Assembly: GCF_014208105.1 (NCBI RefSeq)
Contig: NZ_JACHMQ010000001.1
Location: 2,914,001 to 2,978,000 of the forward strand
Direction of reading: 5' to 3'
Source: Actinomadura coerulea
Lineage (GTDB): Bacteria > Actinomycetota > Actinomycetes > Streptosporangiales > Streptosporangiaceae
DNA: 64,000 nucleotides
How positions within the stretch are numbered: the stretch's first letter is position 1; each line of letters starts with the position of its first letter. Positions 48,801 to 56,437 of this stretch are shown here, piece after piece. A program made the translations under genes and the position numbers. The notes under the pieces were generated by a model that saw only the letters and a program-made list of their open reading frames with translations, was not told the origin of the DNA and ran no database searches.

Positions 48801-49446
48801 TCACCACCAGCGCGTCGGCCTGGCGGAGCGTGTCCAGCAGGTCGGGCTCGGCGGTGCGCAGCGACGAGCAGAACACCGGCATGGCGCGCCCGCCGGCGTC
48901 CTCCACGGCCGCGCAGAGCGCCTCCACGAACGCGGTGTTGCCCGCCATGTGGTGGGCGCGGTAGTAGAGCACGCCGACCACGGGCCCGCCGCCGTCGCGG
49001 GCGGCGCGGTCGAGCCGCCCCCAGGCCGGCGCCGCGGCCGGCGGCGCGAAGCCGCGCCCGGTCAGCAGCACGGTGTCGGACAGGAACGCGTGCAGCTCGG
49101 CGAGGTTGGCGGGCCCGCCGTGCGCGAGGTAGGCGTGCGCCTCGGCGCACACGCCCCCGCTGACCGTGGACAGCTCCATCAGCTCGGCGTCGGGGGCCTG
49201 CTCGCCGCCGAGGACGACGACCGGCCGGGGGCCCGCGAGCAGCGCGTCGAGGCCGTCCTCCCAGGCGCGCCGGCCGCCGAGCAGCCGCACCACGACGAGG
49301 TCGGCGCCCTCGGTCAGCCCGGGCAGGTCGGCGGCGGTGAGCCGCGCCGGGTTGCCGAGCCGGTAGGCGGCGCCGGACGCGCGGGCGCTCAGCAGATCGG
49401 TGTCGGACGTCGACAGCAACAGGACCGTGCGGCTGTGCTCGGGCAC
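45850..49446 (-). CDS. cobN: Cobaltochelatase large subunit CobN
   Basis: 1198 residues of the CobN/BchH family, catalytic subunit that inserts cobalt into hydrogenobyrinic acid a,c-diamide. Family blocks: [85 protein letters not shown] and [34 protein letters not shown]. Length is near the usual range (about 1,200-1,300). GTG 49446 has GGGGGAGG (49454-49461) upstream. A cobalamin riboswitch and a clear promoter precede it; the AAA+/VWA partner is in the convergent operon. Confidence 0.97.
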   Translation of the reverse strand: [1198 protein letters not shown]

Positions 49447-49490
49447 GGCGCATCCTCCCCCTGGGGTCCTCGCCCCGGTCGCGGGTGTCG

Positions 49491-49635
49491 CGACGGCAGG
49501 AGTCTCCTGGCTCCCGGATCGACGCTCGCCCCGGCCTTCCCGTCCTCGCGGACAGTGGCCTACAGCGGGGTTCGCTCCCCGGTCACAGTGGCGGGACCGC
49601 GCCGGATTCGCACCGGCTTCCTCCCATTGCCATCG
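49491..49635 (-). promoter_or_regulatory. Cobalamin riboswitch (cobN leader)
   Basis: On the minus strand the standard elements occur in order: GGAAGCCGGTG (49611-49621), GCCACTGTG (49584-49592), and B12 box GAGCCAGGAGACTC (49500-49513). The terminal stem P1 is formed by CGATGGCA (49628-49635) and TGCCGTCG (49491-49498), with one G-U pair. It ends 44 bases before the cobN GTG and its ribosome site, consistent with translational control. Confidence 0.93.
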
Positions 49636-49645
49636 TCTGATCAGA

Positions 49646-49674
49646 AGAGTACGGCAGCGCGGTCGCCCTGCAAA
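49646..49674 (-). promoter_or_regulatory. Promoter of cobN
   Basis: Minus strand: -35 TTTGCA (49669-49674), 17-bp spacer, -10 TACTCT (49646-49651). The predicted start at about 49639 is just before the riboswitch P1 stem. The -35 lies only 20 bp from the divergent cobG start. Confidence 0.6.
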
Positions 49675-49694
49675 CTGTGGTTAACATCCTCCCC

Positions 49695-50789
49695 GTGCCG
49701 AATGTCAGAGCCCGTCCCGACGCGTGCCCCGGGGCGCTGCGCGCCCACGACGCCGCCGACGGGCCGCTGGCGCGCGTCCGCGTCCCCGGCGGCGCGGTGT
49801 CGGCCGCGCAGCTCGCCGTGCTCGGCGCCGCCGCCCGCGAGCTGGGTCGGGACGTGATCGAACTCACGTCCCGCGGCAACCTCCAGGTGCGCGGGGTCCG
49901 CGACACCGCGGCCCTCGCGGCCCGGCTGGAGGCCGCCGGGCTGCTGCCGTCGGCGACCCACGAGCGGGTGCGCAACATCGTCGCGTCCCCGCTCGGCGGG
50001 CGCGGCCCGCGCGGCGTCCTCGCCACGGACCCGCTGGTCACGGCGCTGGACGAGGCGCTCCGCGCGCGTGCGGAGCTGGCCCGGCTGCCGGGGCGGTTCC
50101 TGTTCGCGCTCGACGACGGCACCGGCGACACGACCGCGCTGGACGCCGACGCGGCCCACACCCCCGACGGCCTGCGGCTGGCCGGGACGCGGCTCGGAAC
50201 CGTCCCGGGCGATCCCGTCGCGGCGCTGCTCGCGGCGGCGGAGGCGTTCCTGGAGATCCGGGGCGGCGCCTGGCGGCTCGCGGAGGTGCCGGACGGCGCG
50301 CGGCTCGTCGCGCGGCGGCTCGGCGCGGCCGTGCGGGACACGCCGCCGCGCCCGGATCCCGCGCCGCCGCACGCCGGGCTGCTCCCGCAGCGGGACGGGC
50401 TCACCGCGCTGGAGGCCGTGCCTCCGCTCGGCAGGATGTCGGGCGCGCAGGCCGAGGCGCTCGCCGCGGTCGCGGACGAGGTGCGGGTGACGCCGTGGCG
50501 CAGCGTGGTGGTGCGGGACCTGGACCGGGACGAGGCGGGCCGCGCGTCGGCGGCGCTCGCGGCGGCGGGCTTCGCGACCGACCCCGCCTCCCCCTGGGTC
50601 GGTGTGACGGCCTGCACCGGGAGCCCCGGATGCGCGAAGTCGCGCGGCGACGTGCAGGGCGAGGCGCGGCGCTTCGTGGACGGCCTGAGCCGCGCGCCCG
50701 AGACCCCCGTCCACTGGACGGGATGCGAGCGGCGCTGCGGGATGCCCCGCGGCCCGGTCGAGCTGAGGACGGCGGAGGGACAGCAGTGA
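49695..50789 (+). CDS. cobG: Precorrin-3B synthase
   Basis: 364 residues of the sulfite/nitrite-reductase-like family. The 4Fe-4S/sirohaem-type cysteine pattern is visible: CTGSPGC (C-x5-C) and CERRC (C-x3-C) near residues 307-350, and the N-terminal [12 protein letters not shown] motif. It uses O2 to convert precorrin-3A to precorrin-3B and so marks the aerobic pathway. GTG 49695 is used, with GTG 49677 the alternative; TTAACA (49681-49686) could be the -10 of a leaderless mRNA. No riboswitch was found on this strand. The end overlaps cobH by four bases. Confidence 0.9.
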   Translation: MPNVRARPDACPGALRAHDAADGPLARVRVPGGAVSAAQLAVLGAAARELGRDVIELTSRGNLQVRGVRDTAALAARLEAAGLLPSATHERVRNIVASPLGGRGPRGVLATDPLVTALDEALRARAELARLPGRFLFALDDGTGDTTALDADAAHTPDGLRLAGTRLGTVPGDPVAALLAAAEAFLEIRGGAWRLAEVPDGARLVARRLGAAVRDTPPRPDPAPPHAGLLPQRDGLTALEAVPPLGRMSGAQAEALAAVADEVRVTPWRSVVVRDLDRDEAGRASAALAAAGFATDPASPWVGVTACTGSPGCAKSRGDVQGEARRFVDGLSRAPETPVHWTGCERRCGMPRGPVELRTAEGQQ

Positions 50790-51406
50790 TCGATTACGTC
50801 CGGGACGGCGCCGAGATCTACCGGCGGTCGTTCGCGACGATCCGCGCGGAGACCGACCTGTCGGGACTGCCGGATGACGTGGCGCGGGTCGCGGTCCGCA
50901 TGATCCACGCCTGCGGCATGACCGATCTCGTCGAGGATCTGGCCTGGTCGCCGGGGGTCGTGGCGCAGGCCCGGGCGGCGCTGCTGGCCGGCGCGCCCGT
51001 GCTGTGCGACGCGCGGATGGTCGCCTCCGGCGTGACCCGCGCGCGGCTGCCCGCCGGCAACGAGGTCGTGTGCACCCTGGGCGAACCGGGCGTGCCCGAG
51101 CTGGCCGCGCGGCTCGGCACGACGCGCAGCGCGGCGGCGCTGGAGCTGTGGCGCGACCGGCTCGGCGGCGCGGTCGTCGCGATCGGCAACGCGCCGACCG
51201 CGCTGTTCCGGCTCCTGGAGCTGGTGGAGGAGGGCGCGCCGCGCCCGGCGGCGGTCCTCGGGACCCCGGTCGGGTTCATCGGGGCGGCCGAGTCCAAGGA
51301 GGCGCTCGCCGCGAGCGGCCTGGACCACCTGGTGGTGCGCGGGCGGCGCGGCGGCAGCGCGATGACGGCGGCGGCGGTCAACGCCATCGCCAGTGAGGCG
51401 GAGTGA
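50786..51406 (+). CDS. cobH: Precorrin-8X methylmutase
   Basis: 206 residues of CobH/CbiC. The catalytic His is H41 ([14 protein letters not shown]). Further family blocks are [15 protein letters not shown] and [16 protein letters not shown], and [16 protein letters not shown]. It moves the C11 methyl to C12, forming hydrogenobyrinic acid. GTG 50786 overlaps the cobG stop (GTGA), with GGAGGG upstream. The gene after it begins within its stop codon. Confidence 0.96.
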   Translation: MIDYVRDGAEIYRRSFATIRAETDLSGLPDDVARVAVRMIHACGMTDLVEDLAWSPGVVAQARAALLAGAPVLCDARMVASGVTRARLPAGNEVVCTLGEPGVPELAARLGTTRSAAALELWRDRLGGAVVAIGNAPTALFRLLELVEEGAPRPAAVLGTPVGFIGAAESKEALAASGLDHLVVRGRRGGSAMTAAAVNAIASEAE

Positions 51407-52893
51407 TGGCGGGACGGCTGTTCGGCGTGGGCGTCGGGCCCGGCGACCCCGAGCTGGTCACGGTGAAGGCGGCGCGGCTGATCGGCGAGGCGGACGTGGT
51501 GGCCTTCCACTGCGCGCGGCACGGCCGCAGCATCGCCCGGGCCATCGCCGGGCCCTACCTGCGGGACGGGCGGATCGAGGAGCAGCTCGTCTACCCGGTG
51601 ACGACGGAGACCACCGACCATCCGGGCGGCTACCAGGGGGCGCTGGAGGAGTTCTACGCCGACTGCGCCGCCCGGCTCGCCGCGCACCTCGACGCGGGGC
51701 GCACGGTCGTGGTGCTGAGCGAGGGCGATCCCCTGTTCTACGGGTCGTACATGCACCTGCACAAGCGGCTCGCGCCGCACTACCCGGCCGAGGTGGTGCC
51801 GGGCGTGACGTCGCTGAGCGCCGCGTCGGCCGCGGCGGGGCGCCCGCTGGTGGAGCGGGAGGAGACGCTGACCGTCCTGCCCGGGACTCTGCCGGGCGAG
51901 GAGCTGGCCGAGCGGCTGCGCACCGCGGACGCGGCGGCCGTCCTCAAGCTCGGCCGGACGTTCCCCAAGGTCAGGCAGGCGTTCGAGGACGCGGGGCGGC
52001 TGGGCGACGGCTGGTACGTCGAGCGGGCCGCCAGCGACCGGCAGCGCGTCCTCCCGCTCGCCGACGTCGATCCGGCGGACGTTCCCTACATGGCGCTCGC
52101 GCTGCTGACGAGCCCGGCGGAGCGCTCGTTCGCGGCGCCTCCCCCGGCGCGGCCGGAGGGGGCCGGCGGGGTGTGGGTCGTCGGGCTCGGGCCCGCGGGG
52201 CGGCCGTGGCTGACCCCGGAGGCGCAGGACGTCCTGGCGTCCGCGACCGACCTCGTCGGCTACGGCCCCTACCTGGACCGGGTGCCGCCGAACCCGAGGC
52301 AGCGGCGGCACGGATCCGGGAACCGGGTGGAGGCCGACCGGGCGCGGCACGCGCTGGAACTCGCGCGCGACGGGGCGAGGGTCGCCGTCGTCTCGTCCGG
52401 CGACCCCGGCGTGTTCGCGATGGCGACGGCCGTCCTGGAGGCCGCGGCCGGCGACGAGTTCGCGGAGGTGCCGGTGCGGGTCGTGCCGGGGCTGACGGCG
52501 GCGCACGCCGTGGCCGCCCGGGCCGGCGCGCCCCTCGGGCACGACTTCTGCGTCCTGTCGCTGTCGGACATCCTCAAGCCGTGGGACGTGGTGGAACGGC
52601 GGCTCGCGGCCGCCGCCGAGGCCGACCTGGTGATCGCCCTCTACAACCCCTCGTCGAGCCGCCGCCGGGACCAGCTCCCGGCGGCGCGCGACCTGCTGCT
52701 CAAGCACCGCTCCCCCGGGACGCCGGTGGTGGTCGGGCGGGACGTCGGCGGGCCGGAGGAGAGCGTGGCGGTGACGACGCTCGGCGAGCTGGACCCCGGC
52801 CGCGTCGACATGCGCTGCCTGCTCATCGTCGGGTCGTCCACGACCCGGGTGACCGGGCGGGGCGTGGTCTACACCCCGCGCCGCTACCCCTGA
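51406..52893 (+). CDS. cobIJ: Fused precorrin-2 C20- and precorrin-3B C17-methyltransferase
   Basis: 495 residues with two tetrapyrrole methyltransferase domains. N-terminal CobI (1-240): LFGVGVGPGDPELVTVKAARLI, VVLSEGDPLFYGSYMHL and PGVTSLSAASAAAGRPL. C-terminal CobJ (about 250-495): VWVVGLGPAGRPWLTPEAQDVLASATDLVGYGPYLD, VVSSGDPGVFAMATAVLE, VVPGLTAAHAVAARAGAPLGHDFCVLSLSDIL and ALYNPSS. It covers the C20 methylation and the ring contraction step. ATG 51406 shares one base with the cobH stop. The 3' end overlaps convergent cobK by 10 bp. Confidence 0.96.
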   Translation: MAGRLFGVGVGPGDPELVTVKAARLIGEADVVAFHCARHGRSIARAIAGPYLRDGRIEEQLVYPVTTETTDHPGGYQGALEEFYADCAARLAAHLDAGRTVVVLSEGDPLFYGSYMHLHKRLAPHYPAEVVPGVTSLSAASAAAGRPLVEREETLTVLPGTLPGEELAERLRTADAAAVLKLGRTFPKVRQAFEDAGRLGDGWYVERAASDRQRVLPLADVDPADVPYMALALLTSPAERSFAAPPPARPEGAGGVWVVGLGPAGRPWLTPEAQDVLASATDLVGYGPYLDRVPPNPRQRRHGSGNRVEADRARHALELARDGARVAVVSSGDPGVFAMATAVLEAAAGDEFAEVPVRVVPGLTAAHAVAARAGAPLGHDFCVLSLSDILKPWDVVERRLAAAAEADLVIALYNPSSSRRRDQLPAARDLLLKHRSPGTPVVVGRDVGGPEESVAVTTLGELDPGRVDMRCLLIVGSSTTRVTGRGVVYTPRRYP

Positions 52894-53606
52894 GCCCAGT
52901 CCGCGGCGGCCGCCGCGTCGGCGGTCGCCCGGACGCCCTCGGGAAGGGCCGGGCGGTCGACCATCACGACCGGCAGCCCGGCCTCGCGGGCGGCGGTGAG
53001 CTTCGCGCGGGTCATCGCGCCGCCGCTGTCCTTGGTGACCAGGACGTCCAGGCGGTGCTCGCGGATCAGGGCGTGCTCGCCGTCCACGGTGTAGGGGCCG
53101 CGCGCCAGCAGGACCCGCACGTTGGGCGGGACGGGCGGCTCCGGCGGGTCCACCGACCGGGCGAGGAACCACGCGTCCGTCCGCCCGGCGAACACCGGGA
53201 GGCTGCGGCGGCCGGTCGTGAGGAACACGCGGGCGCCGCCGGGCAGCGCCGCGGCGGCGTCCGGCAGGGACGGGACGCGCCGCCAGTCGTCGCCGTCCTC
53301 CTCGTCCCATCCGGGGCGGCGCAGCGCGAGCAGCGGCACGCCCGTCAGCCGCGACGCGCGCGCGGCGGAGGCGGTCATCCGCTCCGCGAACGGGTGCGTC
53401 GCGTCGACGAGGCGGTCGATCCGGTGCTCGCGCAGCCACGCGGCGAGCCCTTCGGCGCCGCCGAACCCGCCGATGTGGACCTCGCCGGCGGGCAGGCGGG
53501 GGTCCGACACCCTCCCGGCGAGCGAGGAGACGACGTGCACGCCGGTCAGCCGGGCCGCGAGCGCGCGGGCCTCGGCCGTCCCGCCGAGGATCAGGACGCG
53601 CCGCAC
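52884..53606 (-). CDS. cobK: Precorrin-6A reductase
   Basis: 240 residues of CobK/CbiJ: VLILGGTAEARALAARL at the N terminus, SSLAGR, GGFGGAEGLAAWLREHRIDRLVDATHPFAERMTASA, FLTTGRRSLPVFAG and LVTKDSGGAMTRAKLTAAREAGLPVVMVDRP. It reduces precorrin-6A with NADPH. The start is GTG 53606, overlapping the end of cobM by 16 bases. Third gene of the minus-strand cobL-cobM-cobK operon. Confidence 0.95.
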   Translation of the reverse strand: MRRVLILGGTAEARALAARLTGVHVVSSLAGRVSDPRLPAGEVHIGGFGGAEGLAAWLREHRIDRLVDATHPFAERMTASAARASRLTGVPLLALRRPGWDEEDGDDWRRVPSLPDAAAALPGGARVFLTTGRRSLPVFAGRTDAWFLARSVDPPEPPVPPNVRVLLARGPYTVDGEHALIREHRLDVLVTKDSGGAMTRAKLTAAREAGLPVVMVDRPALPEGVRATADAAAAADWAQG

Positions 53607-54346
53607 GCCCGGTCCCGCCCGGCGCTGTAGAGGTGGCTGTCGGGGAACGCCGACGCGGTGAGCACGCGGCCTACGACGATCACCGCGGTGCGCCGCACCC
53701 CGGCCTCGCGCACCAGGGCCGCGATGTCGGCGAGGGTGCCGCGCAGGACCAGCTCGTCCGGGCGGCTGGCGCGGGCGACGACGGCGACCGGGCAGTCCGC
53801 GCCGTAGCGGGGCAGCAGCTCGGCGGCGACCTCCTCGATGCGCTGGACGGCCAGGTGCAGCACCATCGTGGCGCCGCTCGCGCCGAGGGTGGCGAGGTCC
53901 TCGCCGTCGGGCATCGGGGTGGCGCGGACGGCCGTGCGGGTCAGGATCACGGTCTGGCCGACGCCGGGGACGGTCAGCTCCCGGCCGAGCGAGGCCGCCG
54001 CGGCCGCGAACGCGGGCACGCCGGGGACGACCTCGTACGGCACGCCCGCCGCGTCGAGGCGGCGCATCTGCTCGGCGACCGCGCTGAACACCGACGGGTC
54101 GCCGGAGTGCAGCCGCGCGACGTCCAGGCCGCTCCGGTGGGCGGCGGTCAGCTCGGCGACGATCCCGTCCAGCGTCATGTCCGCGGTGTCGACGAGCCGG
54201 GCGCCGGGCGGGCACGCCTCCAGCAGCTCGGCCGGCACCAGCGACCCCGCGTACAGGCAGACCGGCGCGGACTCCAGGACCCGCAGGCCGCGCACCGTGA
54301 TGAGGTCGGCGGCGCCGGGCCCCGCGCCGACGAAGTACACCGTCAT
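53591..54346 (-). CDS. cobM: Precorrin-4 C11-methyltransferase
   Basis: 251 residues of one tetrapyrrole methyltransferase domain: VYFVGAGPGAADLITVRGLRVLESAPVCLYAGSLV, RLHSGDPSVFSAVAEQMRRLD, VVPGVPAFAAAAASLGRELTVPGVGQTVILTR. The CobM/CbiF group is identified by LYAGSLVP and by the LTVPGVGQT motif. The ATG overlaps the cobL stop (ATGA at 54343-54346), indicating coupled translation. Confidence 0.96.
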   Translation of the reverse strand: MTVYFVGAGPGAADLITVRGLRVLESAPVCLYAGSLVPAELLEACPPGARLVDTADMTLDGIVAELTAAHRSGLDVARLHSGDPSVFSAVAEQMRRLDAAGVPYEVVPGVPAFAAAAASLGRELTVPGVGQTVILTRTAVRATPMPDGEDLATLGASGATMVLHLAVQRIEEVAAELLPRYGADCPVAVVARASRPDELVLRGTLADIAALVREAGVRRTAVIVVGRVLTASAFPDSHLYSAGRDRACGAS

Positions 54347-55560
54347 TGCGGGTCCTTCCCGACCGTCCAGATCGTGACGGGCATCGCCGGACGCCAGGCC
54401 GTGAACCCGCCGAGCGGTCCGGCGCGCTCGACGCTGACGCGGATCAGCTCACCGCCGCGCGACCTGCGCGCCTCGGCCAGCCTGACCTCGGACTCGAGGG
54501 TCACGGCGTTGGCGACCAGGCGTCCGCCCGGCTTCAGGGCGTCCCAGCAGCGCTCCAGCACCCCGGGGCCGGTGAGGCCGCCGCCGATGAAGACCGCGTC
54601 CGGTTCGGGGAGGCCGTCCAGCACGTCCGGGGCCTCGCCCTCCACGACCCGCACGCGCGGCACGCCCAGCGCGGCCGCGTTGGCGCCGATCCGCTCGGCC
54701 CGGCGGGGGCTGTTCTCGATCGCGATGGCCTCGCAGGCCGGGTGCGCCCGCGCCCACTCGATCGCGACGCTGCCGGAGCCCGCGCCGACGTCCCAGAGCA
54801 GCTCGCCGGGCAGCGGCGCGAGGCGCGACAGCGCCACCGCGCGGACCTCGCTCTTGGTGATCTGCCCGTCGTGCTCGAAGGCGTCGTCGCGGAGCCCGGC
54901 GGTGCGGGGCAGCGGCGCCGCGTCCGGGCCGGGGACGCATTCGACGGCGGTGAGGGTCAGCGCGGAGGCGGCGGGCTCGGTCCACTCCTCCGCGATGCCG
55001 TGCCGGATCGTCTCCTCGGCCGAACCCAGGTCGCACAGCGCGGCCATCCGGCTCGGGCCGAACCCGCGGCCGGACAGCATCGCGGCGACGATGATCGGGG
55101 CCTCCCGCCCGGCACCGAGCACGACCAGCCGCCGCCCGGGGGCGATGGCCGCGTTCAGCGTCGCGGCGGGACGGCCCACGATGCTGAGGACGTCCACCCG
55201 GTCCAGCGGCCAGCCGAGCCGGGCGCACGCGAGCGAGGCCGACGACGGGTGAGGCAGCACGCGGAGCCGGTCGGCGCCGAGCATCCCGGCGAGGGTGGAG
55301 CCGATCCCGTGGAACATGGGGTCGCCGCTCGCCAGCACGGCGATCGCGCGCCCCTCGTGCCGCTCGATCAGCCCCGGCAGCGCGGGGAGCAGGGGCGACG
55401 GCCAGGCGACCCGCTCGCCGTCGCCGCCGGGGACGAGGTCGAGCTGCCTGCGGTTGCCGAACAGGACCTCCGCCGCCCGCAGCGCCTCGCGCGACTCCTC
55501 CGCGAGCCCGTCCCAACCGTCCGCGCCGATTCCCACGACGGTGATGACACGCGCGTCCAC
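54343..55560 (-). CDS. cobL: Precorrin-6B C5,15-methyltransferase (decarboxylating)
   Basis: 405 residues with a CbiE-type methyltransferase domain (1-200: VVGIGADGWDGLAEESREAL, VLASGDPMFHGIGSTL) and a CbiT-type domain (about 210-400: DGQITKSEVRAVALSRLAPLPGELLWDVGAGSGSVAIEWAR, EAPDVLDGLPEPDAVFIGGG). It methylates C5 and C15 and decarboxylates the C12 acetate. GTG 55560 has GAGGAGG upstream. First gene of the minus-strand operon, divergent from cobF across 60 bp. Confidence 0.96.
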   Translation of the reverse strand: MDARVITVVGIGADGWDGLAEESREALRAAEVLFGNRRQLDLVPGGDGERVAWPSPLLPALPGLIERHEGRAIAVLASGDPMFHGIGSTLAGMLGADRLRVLPHPSSASLACARLGWPLDRVDVLSIVGRPAATLNAAIAPGRRLVVLGAGREAPIIVAAMLSGRGFGPSRMAALCDLGSAEETIRHGIAEEWTEPAASALTLTAVECVPGPDAAPLPRTAGLRDDAFEHDGQITKSEVRAVALSRLAPLPGELLWDVGAGSGSVAIEWARAHPACEAIAIENSPRRAERIGANAAALGVPRVRVVEGEAPDVLDGLPEPDAVFIGGGLTGPGVLERCWDALKPGGRLVANAVTLESEVRLAEARRSRGGELIRVSVERAGPLGGFTAWRPAMPVTIWTVGKDPQ

Positions 55561-55620
55561 TGGCCTCCTCGTCGAACGGGGTGATCAAGCCTATAGGAGC
55601 GCTCTGGCACACTTGGCGCG

Positions 55621-56370
55621 GTGAAGCGGCTTTTGATCATCGGCATCGGCGCGGGCGACCCCGACCACCTGACGTTCCAGGCGGCCAAGGCCATCGCCGC
55701 CGCCGACGCCTTCCTCGTCGTGGACAAGGGCGAGGCCAAGCACGACCTGGCCGGGCTGCGGCACGACCTCATCGCGGCGCACGGCCGGCACCCGTACCGC
55801 GTCGTGGAGGCCCGCGACCCCGAGCGCGACCGGGACGCCTCCGCCTACACCGCCGCCGTGGAGGACTGGCGGTCGCGGCGCGCGCGGATCTACGAGTCGT
55901 TCGTCACCGGCGAGCTGGCCGACGGGCAGACCGGCGCGATCCTCGTCTGGGGCGACCCGGGCGTCTACGACAGCACCCTCGCGGCGCTGGAGGAGGTCGA
56001 GGCCGAGTTCGAGTGCGAGGTGGTCCCCGGCATCAGCAGCGTCTCGGCGCTCACCGCGCGGCACCGCGTCGGGCTCACGCGGGTGGGGCGCCCCGTCCAC
56101 ATCACCACCGGACGCCGCCTCGCCGCCGAGGGCGCCACCGCCGACGACGTGCTCGTCATGCTGGACGCGCACTGCGCGTTCGCCGAGGCGGGCGACGGCT
56201 ACCACATCTACTGGGGCGCCTACCTCGGCACCCCCGACGAGATCCTCGTCTCCGGCCCGGTCGCGGAGGTGGCCGAGGAGATCCGCGCCGTGCGCGCCGA
56301 GGCCCGCGCCCGCAAGGGGTGGATCATGGACACCTACCTCCTGCGGCGCGAGTCCCCGGCGCGCACCTGA
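55621..56370 (+). CDS. cobF: Precorrin-6A synthase (deacetylating)
   Basis: 249 residues of CobF: LLIIGIGAGDPDHLTFQAAKAI, AFLVVDKGEAKHDLAGLR, VEARDPERDR, ILVWGDPGVYDSTLAALEEV and VVPGISSVSALTARHRVGL. It methylates C1 and releases acetate, a step specific to the aerobic route. The start is GTG 55621. The palindrome CCTATAGG (55590-55597) in the 60-bp gap gives a TATAGG -10-like hexamer in both directions, possibly shared with cobL. Tandem repeats follow the stop. Confidence 0.95.
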   Translation: MKRLLIIGIGAGDPDHLTFQAAKAIAAADAFLVVDKGEAKHDLAGLRHDLIAAHGRHPYRVVEARDPERDRDASAYTAAVEDWRSRRARIYESFVTGELADGQTGAILVWGDPGVYDSTLAALEEVEAEFECEVVPGISSVSALTARHRVGLTRVGRPVHITTGRRLAAEGATADDVLVMLDAHCAFAEAGDGYHIYWGAYLGTPDEILVSGPVAEVAEEIRAVRAEARARKGWIMDTYLLRRESPART

Positions 56371-56372
56371 CC

Positions 56373-56417
56373 GGCGCCGTGTTGCCAGGCGCCGTGTTGC
56401 CAGGCGCCGTGTTGCCA
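56373..56417. repeat. Three perfect 15-bp tandem repeats
   Basis: GGCGCCGTGTTGCCA is repeated at 56373, 56388 and 56403, followed by a partial copy GGCGCC (56418-56423). The array fills the 67-bp space between the convergent stops of cobF and the DHA2 transporter. Each unit holds the palindrome GGCGCC. Confidence 0.9.
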
Positions 56418-56437
56418 GGCGCCCGTGCCGGTCGGCG

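Noticed and set aside
44366..49453. A 1695-codon open frame on the minus strand covering cobB and cobN
   Set aside because: Arg/Pro/Ala-rich shadow translation that arises from high GC; the cobN frame (45850-49446) contains all family motifs and the normal start region.
45043..49857. A 1604-codon open frame on the plus strand opposite cobN
   Set aside because: Antisense shadow of cobN with no recognisable domain and atypical composition; it also crosses the riboswitch.
49677..50789. A cobalamin riboswitch for cobG on the plus strand
   Set aside because: The conserved blocks in this region read correctly only on the minus strand, toward cobN.
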